Origin: Agarophyton chilense
Lineage: Eukaryota; Rhodophyta; Florideophyceae; Gracilariales; Gracilariaceae
Direction: 5' to 3'
Length of the DNA stretch: 64,000 bases
Assembly: GCA_030374765.1 (NCBI GenBank)
Contig: JARGXX010000086.1
Span: 62,001 to 126,000, forward strand
Under the pieces are notes generated by a model. It was not told the DNA's origin and searched no databases. It was given only the letters and a program-made list of their open reading frames with translations. Numbering within the stretch: position 1 is the stretch's first letter; each line of letters starts with the position of its first letter. The position numbers and the translations under genes are program-made. Shown piece by piece: positions 35,929 to 45,617 of the stretch.

Positions 35929-37905
35929 ATGCCCCCGGCCCCGCCTAGGTCGAGGAGCTCAATTCCCGAAGATCGGAACGATTCCGGTATCGATCCGGAC
36001 ACTCGGAGAGCACCCTCAGTGGTTTCAGGTCCTCGAGAGGTCGTGGCTGTGGGCCCAGCTCCAGTGGTGGAGACCCCCTCAGCAGCACCCCGAAGTCGGG
36101 CCGACCCTGAATTACAGCGCCTGGAGACTCGAATCGATATCGCCAACGCGGCTCACGTCGAGCTCCTTCAGGAGGTTACTACCCTCCGCCTCAAGGTGGA
36201 GGACGCCCCGGTGAGGGGAGTCGCCGATGACCTTCGTACCCTGAGGAGGGATGTGAACTCCCTTTTGGAAAGCTTTGGTACCCCTGGGGTCTTTATCCAG
36301 GAGTACCGGAGCCTCGTGGAGGAACACCGCGTGCAAGCGGAACGCTTCCGAGCTCGGCTGGACACCCTCGAGGCCATTATCCGTATGGACGGAGAGACAG
36401 AAGCCTCGAAGGATAAACCCGACGTTTCGGAAGACGAAGAACACCGCTCCGCTAAACGGGACCGCCGCAAGTCCAAGAAGAGGGTTCACCTCCAAGAGGA
36501 TTTATCGGATTCCGATCCCAATCGCTCGTCATCGAGTTCGTCCTCCGAATCTTCGGATAGTGAAGATGGACGCCGGTCATCCCGGGCGACTCGGTCGAAG
36601 GCTACTTACACCTCTCAAGGGGCAATCCGTACCCGGAAGAAGGGTAGGAAACACCTTGGATTAAGGGAGCTGAAGCCGACGAATCCTCTCTATCGGAAGC
36701 TGCTATCGTACCTCCATTACCGGTTGGATAACCCTTCGGGAGATCGAACATCCCGCGGAACGGGTAAGGTCAAAGACTACATCAAAAGGCTGAGCATCAC
36801 CCTACAGAAGAGGGAGTTCACAGGAACAGACCCAATTCTGGTGCTCGATTTCCTTGCGAGGTTCGTCCAGGAGGCTGACATCCTCGGTATGAGTGAAGCG
36901 CAAGCGTATCTGGCATTACCCTATTTCTTAAAGGGGATGGCTGAAGACCAGTTCAACTCCGTCCGTGGATCATCCCGAGCCTCGGAAGGGAGAGTCACGT
37001 GCTGGCCCGAAGCGGTGCAGTACCTCTTGAGGTCGTACGCTACTGGAAATGCGATTCAGGAAGCCATCCTTGCATTAAGGGATACGCGGCAGAAGCCGAT
37101 GGAAACCGAAACGGTGTATTCAACTCGCTTGAATAAAGCGTTTCACCGATGCGGGAATGTATTCCCCGCCTACGAGAGATGCTCCATGTTTGTGGATGGT
37201 TTGGACTCCTCGATAAGGACATTGGTTGCCCGACATCGGGAAGAGAAGCGCAAGCTGACCTACTTGGAACTGGTTCAGTACGCCCAGGCTGAGGGGGATA
37301 CTCTCCGTGCCCGGCAGAACCGAAAGAGTCGGCCGACACGTGCACTCCTCGCCGATGGAGGTAACTCGTCTTTGTCACTCGCAGGAGGCCCTGCCCCTGT
37401 GGGGGTCAATGATAACATTCACTTCATGGGAAGTAACCCCGAATCTATGGGTACGTCTGAGTTGCCGTCGACATCCGCTCCGACTACGGATGAAGACCCT
37501 GCGCTCTATACCCAAGGACGGAGGGTGCCAGCCGCATCGCTACCTTTTGCGAATACCGCTGCTCGGTTCTCTCGCCCCGGATGGAGGGATACAGCACCAC
37601 GTCGCGTGGATTCACGTCCACAACCGAACCCGGCAGAGCTGATTTGCTATTTGTGTTACCTCCGTGGTCACAAAGCACCAGACTGCACATTTCCCCTGCG
37701 GGAGGGTTCACGAATTATCGCTCAGTACGAGGCTCCGACCCCTGAGGAGAAAGCTCGAGTCCCGAGTAGGTCCTATGAGGAACAAAAGATACTCCGAGCT
37801 CACCTTCCTGACAGGGATACAGAACTTGTACCCGCGAACGGGGAACAACCGGTCCCCTTCGAGGCAGCCGCACCGAATTCGGTGGGGTCCGCTTCGAACA
37901 ACTAA
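35929..37905 (+). CDS. gag: Gag polyprotein of the Ty3/gypsy element
   Basis: 658 codons from the first ATG in the frame (35929); the frame is open back to 35752 but has no ATG there. Seen: a coiled-coil region at about 36100-36400; an acidic and Ser-rich linker with SDSEDG-type runs near 36510-36570; the capsid-like core with NPLYRKLLSY, KDYIKRLS, WPEAVQYLLRSYAT and FVDGLDSSI (36660-37290); and a CCHC zinc knuckle CysX2CysX4HisX4Cys at about 37645-37690. Gag should form the particle and bind element RNA. The frame is intact, unlike pol. It overlaps the pol frame by 94 nt in the -1 phase (37812-37905), and no classic slippery heptamer was seen in the overlap. It is homologous to the broken gag at 1813-3881. 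Confidence 0.9.
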   Translation: MPPAPPRSRSSIPEDRNDSGIDPDTRRAPSVVSGPREVVAVGPAPVVETPSAAPRSRADPELQRLETRIDIANAAHVELLQEVTTLRLKVEDAPVRGVADDLRTLRRDVNSLLESFGTPGVFIQEYRSLVEEHRVQAERFRARLDTLEAIIRMDGETEASKDKPDVSEDEEHRSAKRDRRKSKKRVHLQEDLSDSDPNRSSSSSSSESSDSEDGRRSSRATRSKATYTSQGAIRTRKKGRKHLGLRELKPTNPLYRKLLSYLHYRLDNPSGDRTSRGTGKVKDYIKRLSITLQKREFTGTDPILVLDFLARFVQEADILGMSEAQAYLALPYFLKGMAEDQFNSVRGSSRASEGRVTCWPEAVQYLLRSYATGNAIQEAILALRDTRQKPMETETVYSTRLNKAFHRCGNVFPAYERCSMFVDGLDSSIRTLVARHREEKRKLTYLELVQYAQAEGDTLRARQNRKSRPTRALLADGGNSSLSLAGGPAPVGVNDNIHFMGSNPESMGTSELPSTSAPTTDEDPALYTQGRRVPAASLPFANTAARFSRPGWRDTAPRRVDSRPQPNPAELICYLCYLRGHKAPDCTFPLREGSRIIAQYEAPTPEEKARVPSRSYEEQKILRAHLPDRDTELVPANGEQPVPFEAAAPNSVGSASNN

Positions 37906-40900
37906 ACTTGGGAGTCTCCCCTGCGGGAGGGGCGTCTTCTAAGCCGGAGTTGAAGACCCCCGAGGCGCTCCAGCTTCGCTCCCCAGCTGTGACTATCCTT
38001 TCAAGGAGAACGGCTGACACCGACGTTAACCCGGGATACTTTAGTGTCCTCCGTCGCCCGTGGATACGGTCCCGTGATCTCTGTATTCCAGATCGAGTTA
38101 TGGAAATGGCCAAGCGGAATTATAAAGTATTCGCCGACTTCGGCCTGTCCAACCAGTTTATGGTTCGTCAAATATCCGTCCTGGATACAGGAGCCGCTCC
38201 TAACTTAATTCATGTTGAATTGTTACCCCCGCTGCTCCGGGTTCAAGTTCGTACCGGTCCACGTTTGAATATCGCCGATGCGAACAACAACCCGCTACGG
38301 ACACTGGGTACAATTTCCCTCATGGTGAGGTTAGGCTACTATCTCGTTCAGCTAGAGTTTATTGTATGCAAGTCACTTGCAGCACCAGTCATACTGGGTT
38401 GTGACTTTTGCGACCGCTTCGTGGAAGCCATCCGTCCTCGGAATAGAACTGTGGAACTGGAAGACGGGTCTACGATCCCAATCGTTCGTAAACCCTTACA
38501 GGGAGCAGCGCGAACACGCGTTCCTCTCCCTGTCGCGCAGGAATCTGTGAAGAAGGACCCGGTGTCTACACGGGTAAAGGTTGCGAAGTCAGTGGCTATC
38601 CCGCCAGAAACCCAGGTTTGGGTCACAGTTGTTACCAAGCAAATTGGTGTGCATATGGTACAACCGAACCCGTCTCTGTATACGCGGCGTCAACTCGCCC
38701 TTGCGAATGGGGTTGTCTCCGTGGAACCGGATAAACCTTTCAAGGTTTTGGTAGCCAACTTTCGAAAGACAACGCAGCATTTGGTCAAACACCAGATCCT
38801 GGGTTCTGTTCTTCCACACCCGCATGCGGTCGTACCTACAAAGATCTCTATCGCAGAGGTCCTTGGTGTGGCGGACCCTAAGGAGGGGGAGGACACTGCC
38901 GAAATCGCGGAAGACGGTGAGCATACGACTGCAGCTCCACACCCTGAACACTTTAAACCTCAGGAGGTTACGGCCCCTATCACAGGAGCAGACCAGGCGG
39001 ATCCTGTTCAGGAATTGGAGAAATGGGATCTCAACCATGTACCCGCATCTCATCGGGAGAAGCTGAGGCACATGCTTCGTGAATCTACCCCCATGTGTGA
39101 TGGTTCCCTTGGAACTATTGGGATTACAGAACACCGCATCGACTTGTTACCGAACACTCGGCCTATTGCCCAACACCCTTACAGGGCTGGACCGAAAGCT
39201 CGGGAAGAGGAGAAATCTCAGGTGGAGAAGATGCTTAAAGTGGGCGTAATTGAACCTGCCCAGTCCGCTTGGGCCTCACCAGTGGTGTTAGTTCCGAAAC
39301 CGGATGGATCGTGGCGTTTCTGCATCGATTACAGACGCCTGAACGAGGTAACCATTAAGGATGTGTACCCGATCCCTCGGATGGACGAATACATCGACCC
39401 CCTTGGGAGCGCTACTGTTTTCTCTACCCTCGACGCCAATTCGGGCTACGGGTAAGTCCCTATTAGGGAGGAAGATCGAGACAAAACGGCTTTCGTGTGT
39501 CATCAAGGATTTTTCCGATTCCGGAGGATGCCTTTTGGGTTGACAATTGCCCCCGCAACGTTTCAACGGGCGATAGACATTCTGTTGGCTCCCTTCAAGT
39601 GGAGGACGTGTCTAGTGTATTTAGACGACATTATTGTCTTCTCCAACAACCTGGATGACCACCTCGAACACGTCAGGGACGTAATGAAGATGCTCCGCGA
39701 CGCGGGAATCACCTTGAAACTCAAGAAGTGCGAGTTTTTCACCGATTCGGTTAAGTATCTGGGTCATATCATCCGTCCCGGACAGCTTTCAATCGATGAA
39801 GTACGAGTGAAATCCTTGAAGGAAGCAAAACACCCGAAAACTCAAACGGAGTTGCGATCCTTCTTAGGTCTGTGTAACGTGTATCGCCGATTCGTCCCGA
39901 ACTTTGCGGATATTGCTACCCCCCTCAACAGGCTCCTGACGAAGGGAAAACCAGTTGAACTGGAACCTTTTGGCGACGCGGAAGCGTCTGCCTTCACGGC
40001 ACTGGTGAATGCCGTAACATCACCGCCAATCTTGGCTCTACCAAATCCTGGGCTCCCTTACGAAGTGGACACCGATGCTAGTGCAAACCAAGTAGGGTGT
40101 GCACTGTTCCAATCCTCTGAGGATGGTGAACGTCACTTTATTGGGTACTGGTCACGTTCCCTGAATGTCCATGAAAGGAACTACTCGGTCTCCGAGAAAG
40201 AATGTTTAGCCGTTGTGTGGGCCTTAGCTACACTTCGCCCCTATCTGATGGGTACTCGTTTCAAAGTCCATACGGACCACGCATGCTTGCGTTGGCTCCT
40301 GGAGATCTCCGAACCCTCGGGCCGCCTTATGCGCTGGCGTCTCCGACTGTCGGAATTCGACTTTGAGATCCTGTACAAGAAAGGGAAGCTGAACACTCAG
40401 GCTGATGCACTATCCCGCTTGGGAACCACAGCGGAAACGGAACCCTACGAGGACGATGACATCCCATGTTTTATGGTATCGGACCTCGAGGGAGGAGATC
40501 AACCGCTGACGGATGATGTTTGTGACGATATACTCGTCAACGAGAGTCTGGATTCGCCGACCGGCTCTTTTATACCTATCTCTCCAGAGGAGATGATACG
40601 CGAGCAAAAGCTCGACCCATTCTGTACACGGATTCGGGCTCGCCTCAACGGAGGATTTCAGTTACCTTTCGAGGACGACGATCAGGGTTACCTAATCAGG
40701 ACCGTTGGACCTCGCCCGAGGATAGTGGTTCCGCACACCCTACAACAGAGGGTATTACACCTCACTCACTATGTGAAGGTTGGCGCCCACCCCGGGGGAA
40801 GAAAACTGTACCTCACGTTGAGAAGGGACTTTTACTGGCCGGCAATGGCATTCGATTGTTACGCCGTCAGACGGGCCTGCGCCAATTGCGCCAAGAATGA

Positions 40901-42440
40901 CGTCAAACTTCGGAAGCACTCTAAGAAGTTGACGCTGTTCCCGGCACGCGTTCCACTCGAATTCGTGGCCATAGACATCCTAGGGGAGTTTATCAGGACG
41001 CCCCGAGGTCATCGGTATCTGCTTGTCATTTCTGACAGATTATCTAAGCTAACGAGAACTGTGCCGCTGAAGCGGATCACCGCCGCTACCGTCGCGCAAG
41101 CGTTCGTGACCCATTGGGTGTTCGTATATGGACTGCCGGTGCAGTTGTTATCCGACAACGGAGGGCAATTCGCATCAAAGTTCTTTCAGGATGTATGTCG
41201 AATCCTTGATGTAAGGAATTTATTTGTCACTACGTATCACCCTCAGGGGAATGGCCAGGTGGAGAGGTTTAACCGCACGATACTCACCGCTTTGAGATCG
41301 TATGTTGCGGATCACCCCAAAAATTAGGACTTGTACACAGACGCTATCACGTATGCATACAACACCCAGGTACATCGGGTTACATCGCTATCCCCATTCG
41401 AACTGGTACTGTCGAGGACACCGCCGCCGGTCGCCATCGAGGCTCAACCGACGCTGTCGACGTACCCGTCACCGGGATTGTACCGAGAAGCCTGGAAGGA
41501 GTGGCTTACGAAGATAGTACCGATAGCCCGGAAAGCAATCGACAAAGCTCAACGCGCCTACAAGAAGGACTTTGATAATCGGGTTCGCAAACCTCTATCT
41601 CAGGTGGAGCCCGACGACTTCGTCTTCCTTCGAAAGGAATACTACAATCCTGAAAAGGAACGTAGGCACAAGCTTTCGCCAATTGTGGACGGACCCTATC
41701 GTGTGGTTTCTGTAGACCCGGACACGGTGGTATTGGATATCGCTAACCGCCACGAACGGATCTCCAGGGGCCGCATCACACGAGCGCCCAACCCAAATGT
41801 GGAAGTGGTGTCGGCACCAACGCTCTCCACAGGGGATGATTCAACGGAAGTTAACCCGTCAAGCGGAGATTCGAACACCCGCCCCGTTATACTTCCGCAC
41901 CCGGAACGTGGTTTAACCGACCTACCGGAAATTTCGGATACTCCCGAACCTGGGCCCGCTCCCTCAAGGGCCCAGTCAACGAACTCTTACAGAGTTACTC
42001 CCCCACCGGAGGTAATCAAGCCCCCTGGCTCTCCGCCTAAGGACGGGGAGGAGGACTTAGTTCCTTCGCAGGAAGATGTTTCGGCGTCAGCCAGTCGCCC
42101 TAACAGGGAATTTAGTTTTCACAGTGAGACGGCGAGCCCGACCGAGCCGGCGACAGAGAAGTCACAACCCCAGCGTATTGGTAGCGACATCACCGCCGAC
42201 CCAGCCGAGCACGACGTCAGAAAAGATGACGAAAACCCGCCTAGGGAGAGTCGTGTGGAGAACTCCGCACCCGGAACGCCTACAGAGCCGACGATCACCC
42301 GCAGCCGCGGACGAGACACTGAGGTGTCGCACACTCAAACCCCGCTTTCTCGGGAACGAGCTGTGTCAGCGGACCCGCACGGGGAAGATCTCGACGACGA
42401 GGTTGACCAAATTTGGCTCTCCGTTATGGAATGGGAATAG
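37812..42440 (+). pseudogene. pol: Pol polyprotein (protease, RT, RNase H, integrase) with two nonsense codons
   Basis: One frame, open from 37812 except for TAA at 39453-39455 and TAG at 41325-41327. The first sits in the RT, in a GYG-stop-VPI context where the relative at 1-1771 has FWQVP, so a Gln codon was probably lost. The second is in the integrase after HPKN, where Trp fits (TGG to TAG). Domains: retropepsin (DTGA at 38184), RT (KPDGSWRFCIDYRRLN, RMPFGL, YLDD near 39620), RNase H (VDTDAS near 40068, KVHTDHACLRW), an integrase zinc finger of HHCC type (about 40755-40900), a DDE core (IDILG, SDNGGQF, QVERFN; 40970-41270) and a GPYRVVSV motif near 41690. A Pro/Glu-rich tail ends at 42440. 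Both changes are C-to-T type on one strand or the other. The first ATG in pol is at 38100. Confidence 0.92.
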
Positions 42441-43004
42441 GAACTCCTATGGAGACACTGGAACCCTCAGGAATGGGAAAGAAATGAGTGAGACCCGTCG
42501 GGGACAGCTCAGGAGAGTGCTAGCGCGTGTCGAAAGCGCCACCTCACATCCGCTTGCGGGGTGGCAACCGGCGGCCGCGCATGTATGTGGCACACGTCGA
42601 ATGGCACCGAGCCAATCAAAAGGCTCTGACGACCAACCGTCGCGCAAACCGCCTCACCGAGCCAATCAAAAGGCTTTGACGACCAACCGTCGCGCAAACC
42701 GCCTCCGTCGCACGGCGCGTTGCACAAGAGCAACCTTCGTCTCCGTAGCTCGGGTTGACGTTGAAGTCTTACCCCCCTGAGATTGGAGACGCTACCGCGT
42801 CGCGGTTTCTCAACCGTCACGGAATCTAAGAACTCCGTTGTTATCGGGAAGATCTCAGCTTTAAGAAGAACCCAAAAGTGGGCCGTTTTGACTCCGTAGA
42901 CGGAAGTTACAACGTAGCCCACAGGCCACTCGGCGCCGTTTGGACGAAGTGCTGAGACCCGCTCGCAACACGGAAAAGAACCCACCGGGGTGTGTCTAGA
43001 CCCT
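42441..43004 (+). other. Spacer between pol and chromodomain ORF, with a 50-bp tandem duplication
   Basis: Stops in all frames. A 50-bp unit beginning ACCGAGCCAATC is repeated at 42606-42655 and 42656-42705 with one visible mismatch. The piece around 42547-42580 (ATCCGCTTGCGG then GTGGCAACCGGCG) is nearly the same as 43819-43852 inside the antisense ORF, so part of this spacer seems copied from the element's own 3' region. This insert probably separated the chromodomain from pol. Confidence 0.6.
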
Positions 43005-43280
43005 ATGTTGACACCCTCAAGGGAACTAGAGCGTTCCAAGATGGAAGAGAAGCCCGAACAGGGAAAAGTGTACCCGCAGGAATTCGTTATTGATCGCATC
43101 GTGCCTCACATCTACACCCCCGAGGGAGAAGTTCGCTACCAAGTCCGATGGTACGGATTCTCGCCTGATGAGGATACAGTGGAACCCATTGAGCACCTTC
43201 CGAGGTCTAAGGTTTTATCCTATCACCGACGCGCTCGGGTAACCTTGCCTCCAAGTCTGGATCGTGCCCAAGTCGGGTAA
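43005..43280 (+). CDS. Chromodomain ORF of the retroelement
   Basis: 91 codons from ATG 43005 (another ATG at 43038). The core reads YPQEFVIDRIVPH, then VRYQVRWYGFSPDEDTVEPIEHLP, then KVLSYHRRAR: a chromodomain with its aromatic residues (Y, W, Y) and the usual DxxWEPxxxL box in the form DTVEPIEHL, with Val for Trp. In chromoviruses this domain is at the integrase C-terminus and guides integration to modified histones. Here it is in the same phase as pol but separated by about 560 nt with stops, so it may be expressed alone or may have been cut off by the duplication upstream. Confidence 0.8.
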   Translation: MLTPSRELERSKMEEKPEQGKVYPQEFVIDRIVPHIYTPEGEVRYQVRWYGFSPDEDTVEPIEHLPRSKVLSYHRRARVTLPPSLDRAQVG

Positions 43281-43449
43281 GCCACCACGGGAACTGGTGT
43301 GGATGGAACCTCGAAGTGAGGAAGATATTGGACCTCTGAAGAGGAATTGAGGAGAGTATCCCGAAGAACACGTATTGAGAGGAAATGTCTACTGGCCCTC
43401 GGCCTAGCGCCGCTAACCGGGGAACACAGCACCGGTTATCGGGACAGTT

Positions 43450-43615
43450 TATGATGAAAAAGGAAAAGAAGACCCACGAAGTGGAGAAGAAGATTAAGAA
43501 GAAGATTGGACCCTAGGGAGGGAAGAAGATGAAGACGAAGATGAAGAAGATCCTAAGAAGGAAAAAGAAAAGAAGTAGAAGTTAAGATCCTAGGAAGGAA
43601 GAAGAAAAGAATTTA
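43450..43615 (+). repeat. Long purine-rich tract
   Basis: About 165 nt composed almost wholly of A and G on the plus strand, with GAAGAAGATTAAGAAGAAGATT-like near-repeats. It lies exactly between the end of the sense chromodomain ORF and the end of the antisense ORF. It might act as a second polypurine tract or as a terminator for one of the two convergent transcripts; this is inference. Confidence 0.7.
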
Positions 43616-43679
43616 TACAAATATCAGAAGTTTACTATTGTCGCCAAGCTATGGATTCTACAATTGCCCGAAGGCGGAA

Positions 43680-45407
43680 CTACGGAAAGCCCGAGGAGGG
43701 ACCCGCCCCACCGTTGGGATTCTGACCCTGATGGTACGCCGAGGCGAAAGCCAACATCTGGCTCACATCCGTCATACCCGGGGGAATCGGAATGCCCGCG
43801 TTCACGAGGCCTTGTCGCACACTATCCGCTTGCGGAGTGGCAACCGGCGCCTGCGCAAGGGTGTTCACACCCCACCCGGGGGGAACAGATGGACCGCCAC
43901 CGGATGCATTCGCCGCCGCAGCTGAGGTCGTTCCCACTGGTTGGAAGGGTGCAGATGGCTCCACAGGGAGTACTCCACTAGGAGCTGGCATGTCGTTATC
44001 CAACGCTGGATCGTCCAGGTCTACTGGAGGCTCGTGCTCGTAATCGTCGGTATAAATGAACCCCGTCGGGTGTCCCACCGGCATTGGTCGAGGCGAGTCA
44101 ATCAGCGCCCGTGCTTGCGCCGCGCTGATGCGAACCCCTTCGAAGGGATTGTAACAGACCCAGTTACCGGAGCCCGGATCGTACCGGCCAGGAGACTTGT
44201 CTCGCGCGGATCCTTCCCCTGCGGGCTGATTTTCCACTGGAACTCGATCCCATTGGGTGTTGTCGATCACGTCCAAGATTGGATACAGGTCCTGCACGTT
44301 GCTGACCGAACCCAACGCTGGGACAAGGTCGATCTGACGCATGATGGTCCGTAGCATCGGAGGAATATACCAGATACGGAAATGGCCATGAGCATCCCAG
44401 AGGAGGTGCGCCGCTACGCGGGCTGCCCACTCGGCTGCAACGAGGGCCCAGTATCCTAAGTTCGGGTCGTGCATCAAACGAGACCCGATATAGTAGATGC
44501 ACGGGGGCAGTTCAGCAAAGCACCCTCGGAGGACCTCGACCTTACTCCACCAAGCTGGAAGGGGCACGAATCGCCCAACCTTCGCCGTGTTACGGATACG
44601 CTCCAGTTCCACGTGAGGATACGGGACAAGGAACCCGAAACGGGAGTGCGAGCGGCGCTCGAAGCGCACGCGTCGATCGAACCCATACTGGGTAAACTGC
44701 CGTTGAAGGTACCTGAATTCAGCCCGAAGGATGGGACGACTCCATTGGAGCATATCCTCTCGGAGAGGAAAACCCGGTCCGCGGAACTCGGCTTCGGGAA
44801 AGGCTGCCAGGTTATCCCCGTAGGAGACCTCACCGAACGTGCGGTAATAGGCGACATCGAACCCGTACTCCGGGGGAACCAGATGGTCAAAGCGTGACCT
44901 CTCCAATCGCTGGTAGGCCAGAGCCGCCATCGCTGCGCGCGCCTTGTCCAGGGACTCCCCGCGACTGCGGTATAGATACTGAGGCTCTATGGCTACCCGC
45001 GCCCTCCAATCGGGAGAACGTACAACCTCGACAGGTAGGCCACCTGGCAATAAGCCGTCCTCCACGTAGGAGTCGATGAGCTCATCGTCTCGAACCGCTG
45101 TCGGATGGAACCACGGAGCGCGGGAATATATCACCGGATCGGTAAGGGGACACCACCTTCGAAAGGATTCGTTTGAGATCCAACCTCTGGAGTTTGCTAC
45201 CAAGGGCATCGCATGAGCGGAGTTCCACGCCACCGCGTTAATGTCCAAGTCCTCCTGAGGATGTCGGTTGCTCGCCGAGGCGGAAGGTTCGGTACCTGAC
45301 GGAGCCGCATCCAAACCGGAGAAGTATCCACCCTGCTGGGGAGTATCTTTGTCCGCCGGCGCGGAGGCCGACGGCCCCGAGAGTGGGTTGATGACGTATG
45401 GGTTCAT
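43680..45407 (-). CDS. Antisense ORF of the retroelement, 575 codons, unknown protein
   Basis: The ATG at 45407 opens 575 codons to TAG at 43680-43682; the frame is open upstream to 45575 but without an ATG. Composition is that of a real protein: an N-terminal third rich in Ser/Ala/Pro, a central 300 residues rich in Trp, Tyr, Arg and Phe (for example RSPDWRARVAIEPQYLY, RFGFLVPYPHVELERI, HLLWDAHGHFRIWYIPPML) that should fold, and an acidic then Gly/Pro/Ala-rich C-terminal third (PVDLDDPALDND, ending GAGPSSGFP). No domain, signal peptide or membrane segment is recognised. It occupies nearly all the space between the chromodomain ORF and the polypurine tract, on the strand opposite gag and pol. 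A TATATATA box lies 141-148 bp upstream. It has no broken codons while pol has two. It may be a captured gene or an element-encoded regulator. Confidence 0.7.
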   Translation of the reverse strand: MNPYVINPLSGPSASAPADKDTPQQGGYFSGLDAAPSGTEPSASASNRHPQEDLDINAVAWNSAHAMPLVANSRGWISNESFRRWCPLTDPVIYSRAPWFHPTAVRDDELIDSYVEDGLLPGGLPVEVVRSPDWRARVAIEPQYLYRSRGESLDKARAAMAALAYQRLERSRFDHLVPPEYGFDVAYYRTFGEVSYGDNLAAFPEAEFRGPGFPLREDMLQWSRPILRAEFRYLQRQFTQYGFDRRVRFERRSHSRFGFLVPYPHVELERIRNTAKVGRFVPLPAWWSKVEVLRGCFAELPPCIYYIGSRLMHDPNLGYWALVAAEWAARVAAHLLWDAHGHFRIWYIPPMLRTIMRQIDLVPALGSVSNVQDLYPILDVIDNTQWDRVPVENQPAGEGSARDKSPGRYDPGSGNWVCYNPFEGVRISAAQARALIDSPRPMPVGHPTGFIYTDDYEHEPPVDLDDPALDNDMPAPSGVLPVEPSAPFQPVGTTSAAAANASGGGPSVPPGWGVNTLAQAPVATPQADSVRQGLVNAGIPIPPGMTDVSQMLAFASAYHQGQNPNGGAGPSSGFP

Positions 45408-45547
45408 TCCCTTGAGAGGGCTGGTTGAGACTGCTGTTGCGAGAAGTTGCTTATCGCCGAAAGTCGGAGGAGTAGAAGAAAGTTGTACCGATGTGCCGGT
45501 TTTGTGGCGATCCCCAGAAGTGGTGAAGGACCCAATTGGGAGAGCAG

Positions 45548-45555
45548 TATATATA
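45548..45555 (-). promoter_or_regulatory. TATA box candidate for the antisense ORF
   Basis: TATATATA in an otherwise G/C-rich context, 141-148 bp upstream of the ATG at 45407 and only 63 bp from the 3' LTR. It is well placed for a separate antisense promoter. The palindrome CCCAATTGGG is at 45531-45540. Confidence 0.45.
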
Positions 45556-45604
45556 GCGACCGGAACGCGAGACACCCGCGGCTCGGAATGTTCTTCCTCG
45601 TCTT

Positions 45605-45617
45605 AAGGAGGGGGAGA
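45605..45617 (+). other. Polypurine tract
   Basis: AAGGAGGGGGAGA lies directly against the 3' LTR start at 45618, the position needed for plus-strand priming in reverse transcription. Confidence 0.85.

Noticed and set aside
42076-42780. 234-codon plus ORF
   Set aside because: The first part overlaps the pol tail in another frame and the second is the duplicated spacer.
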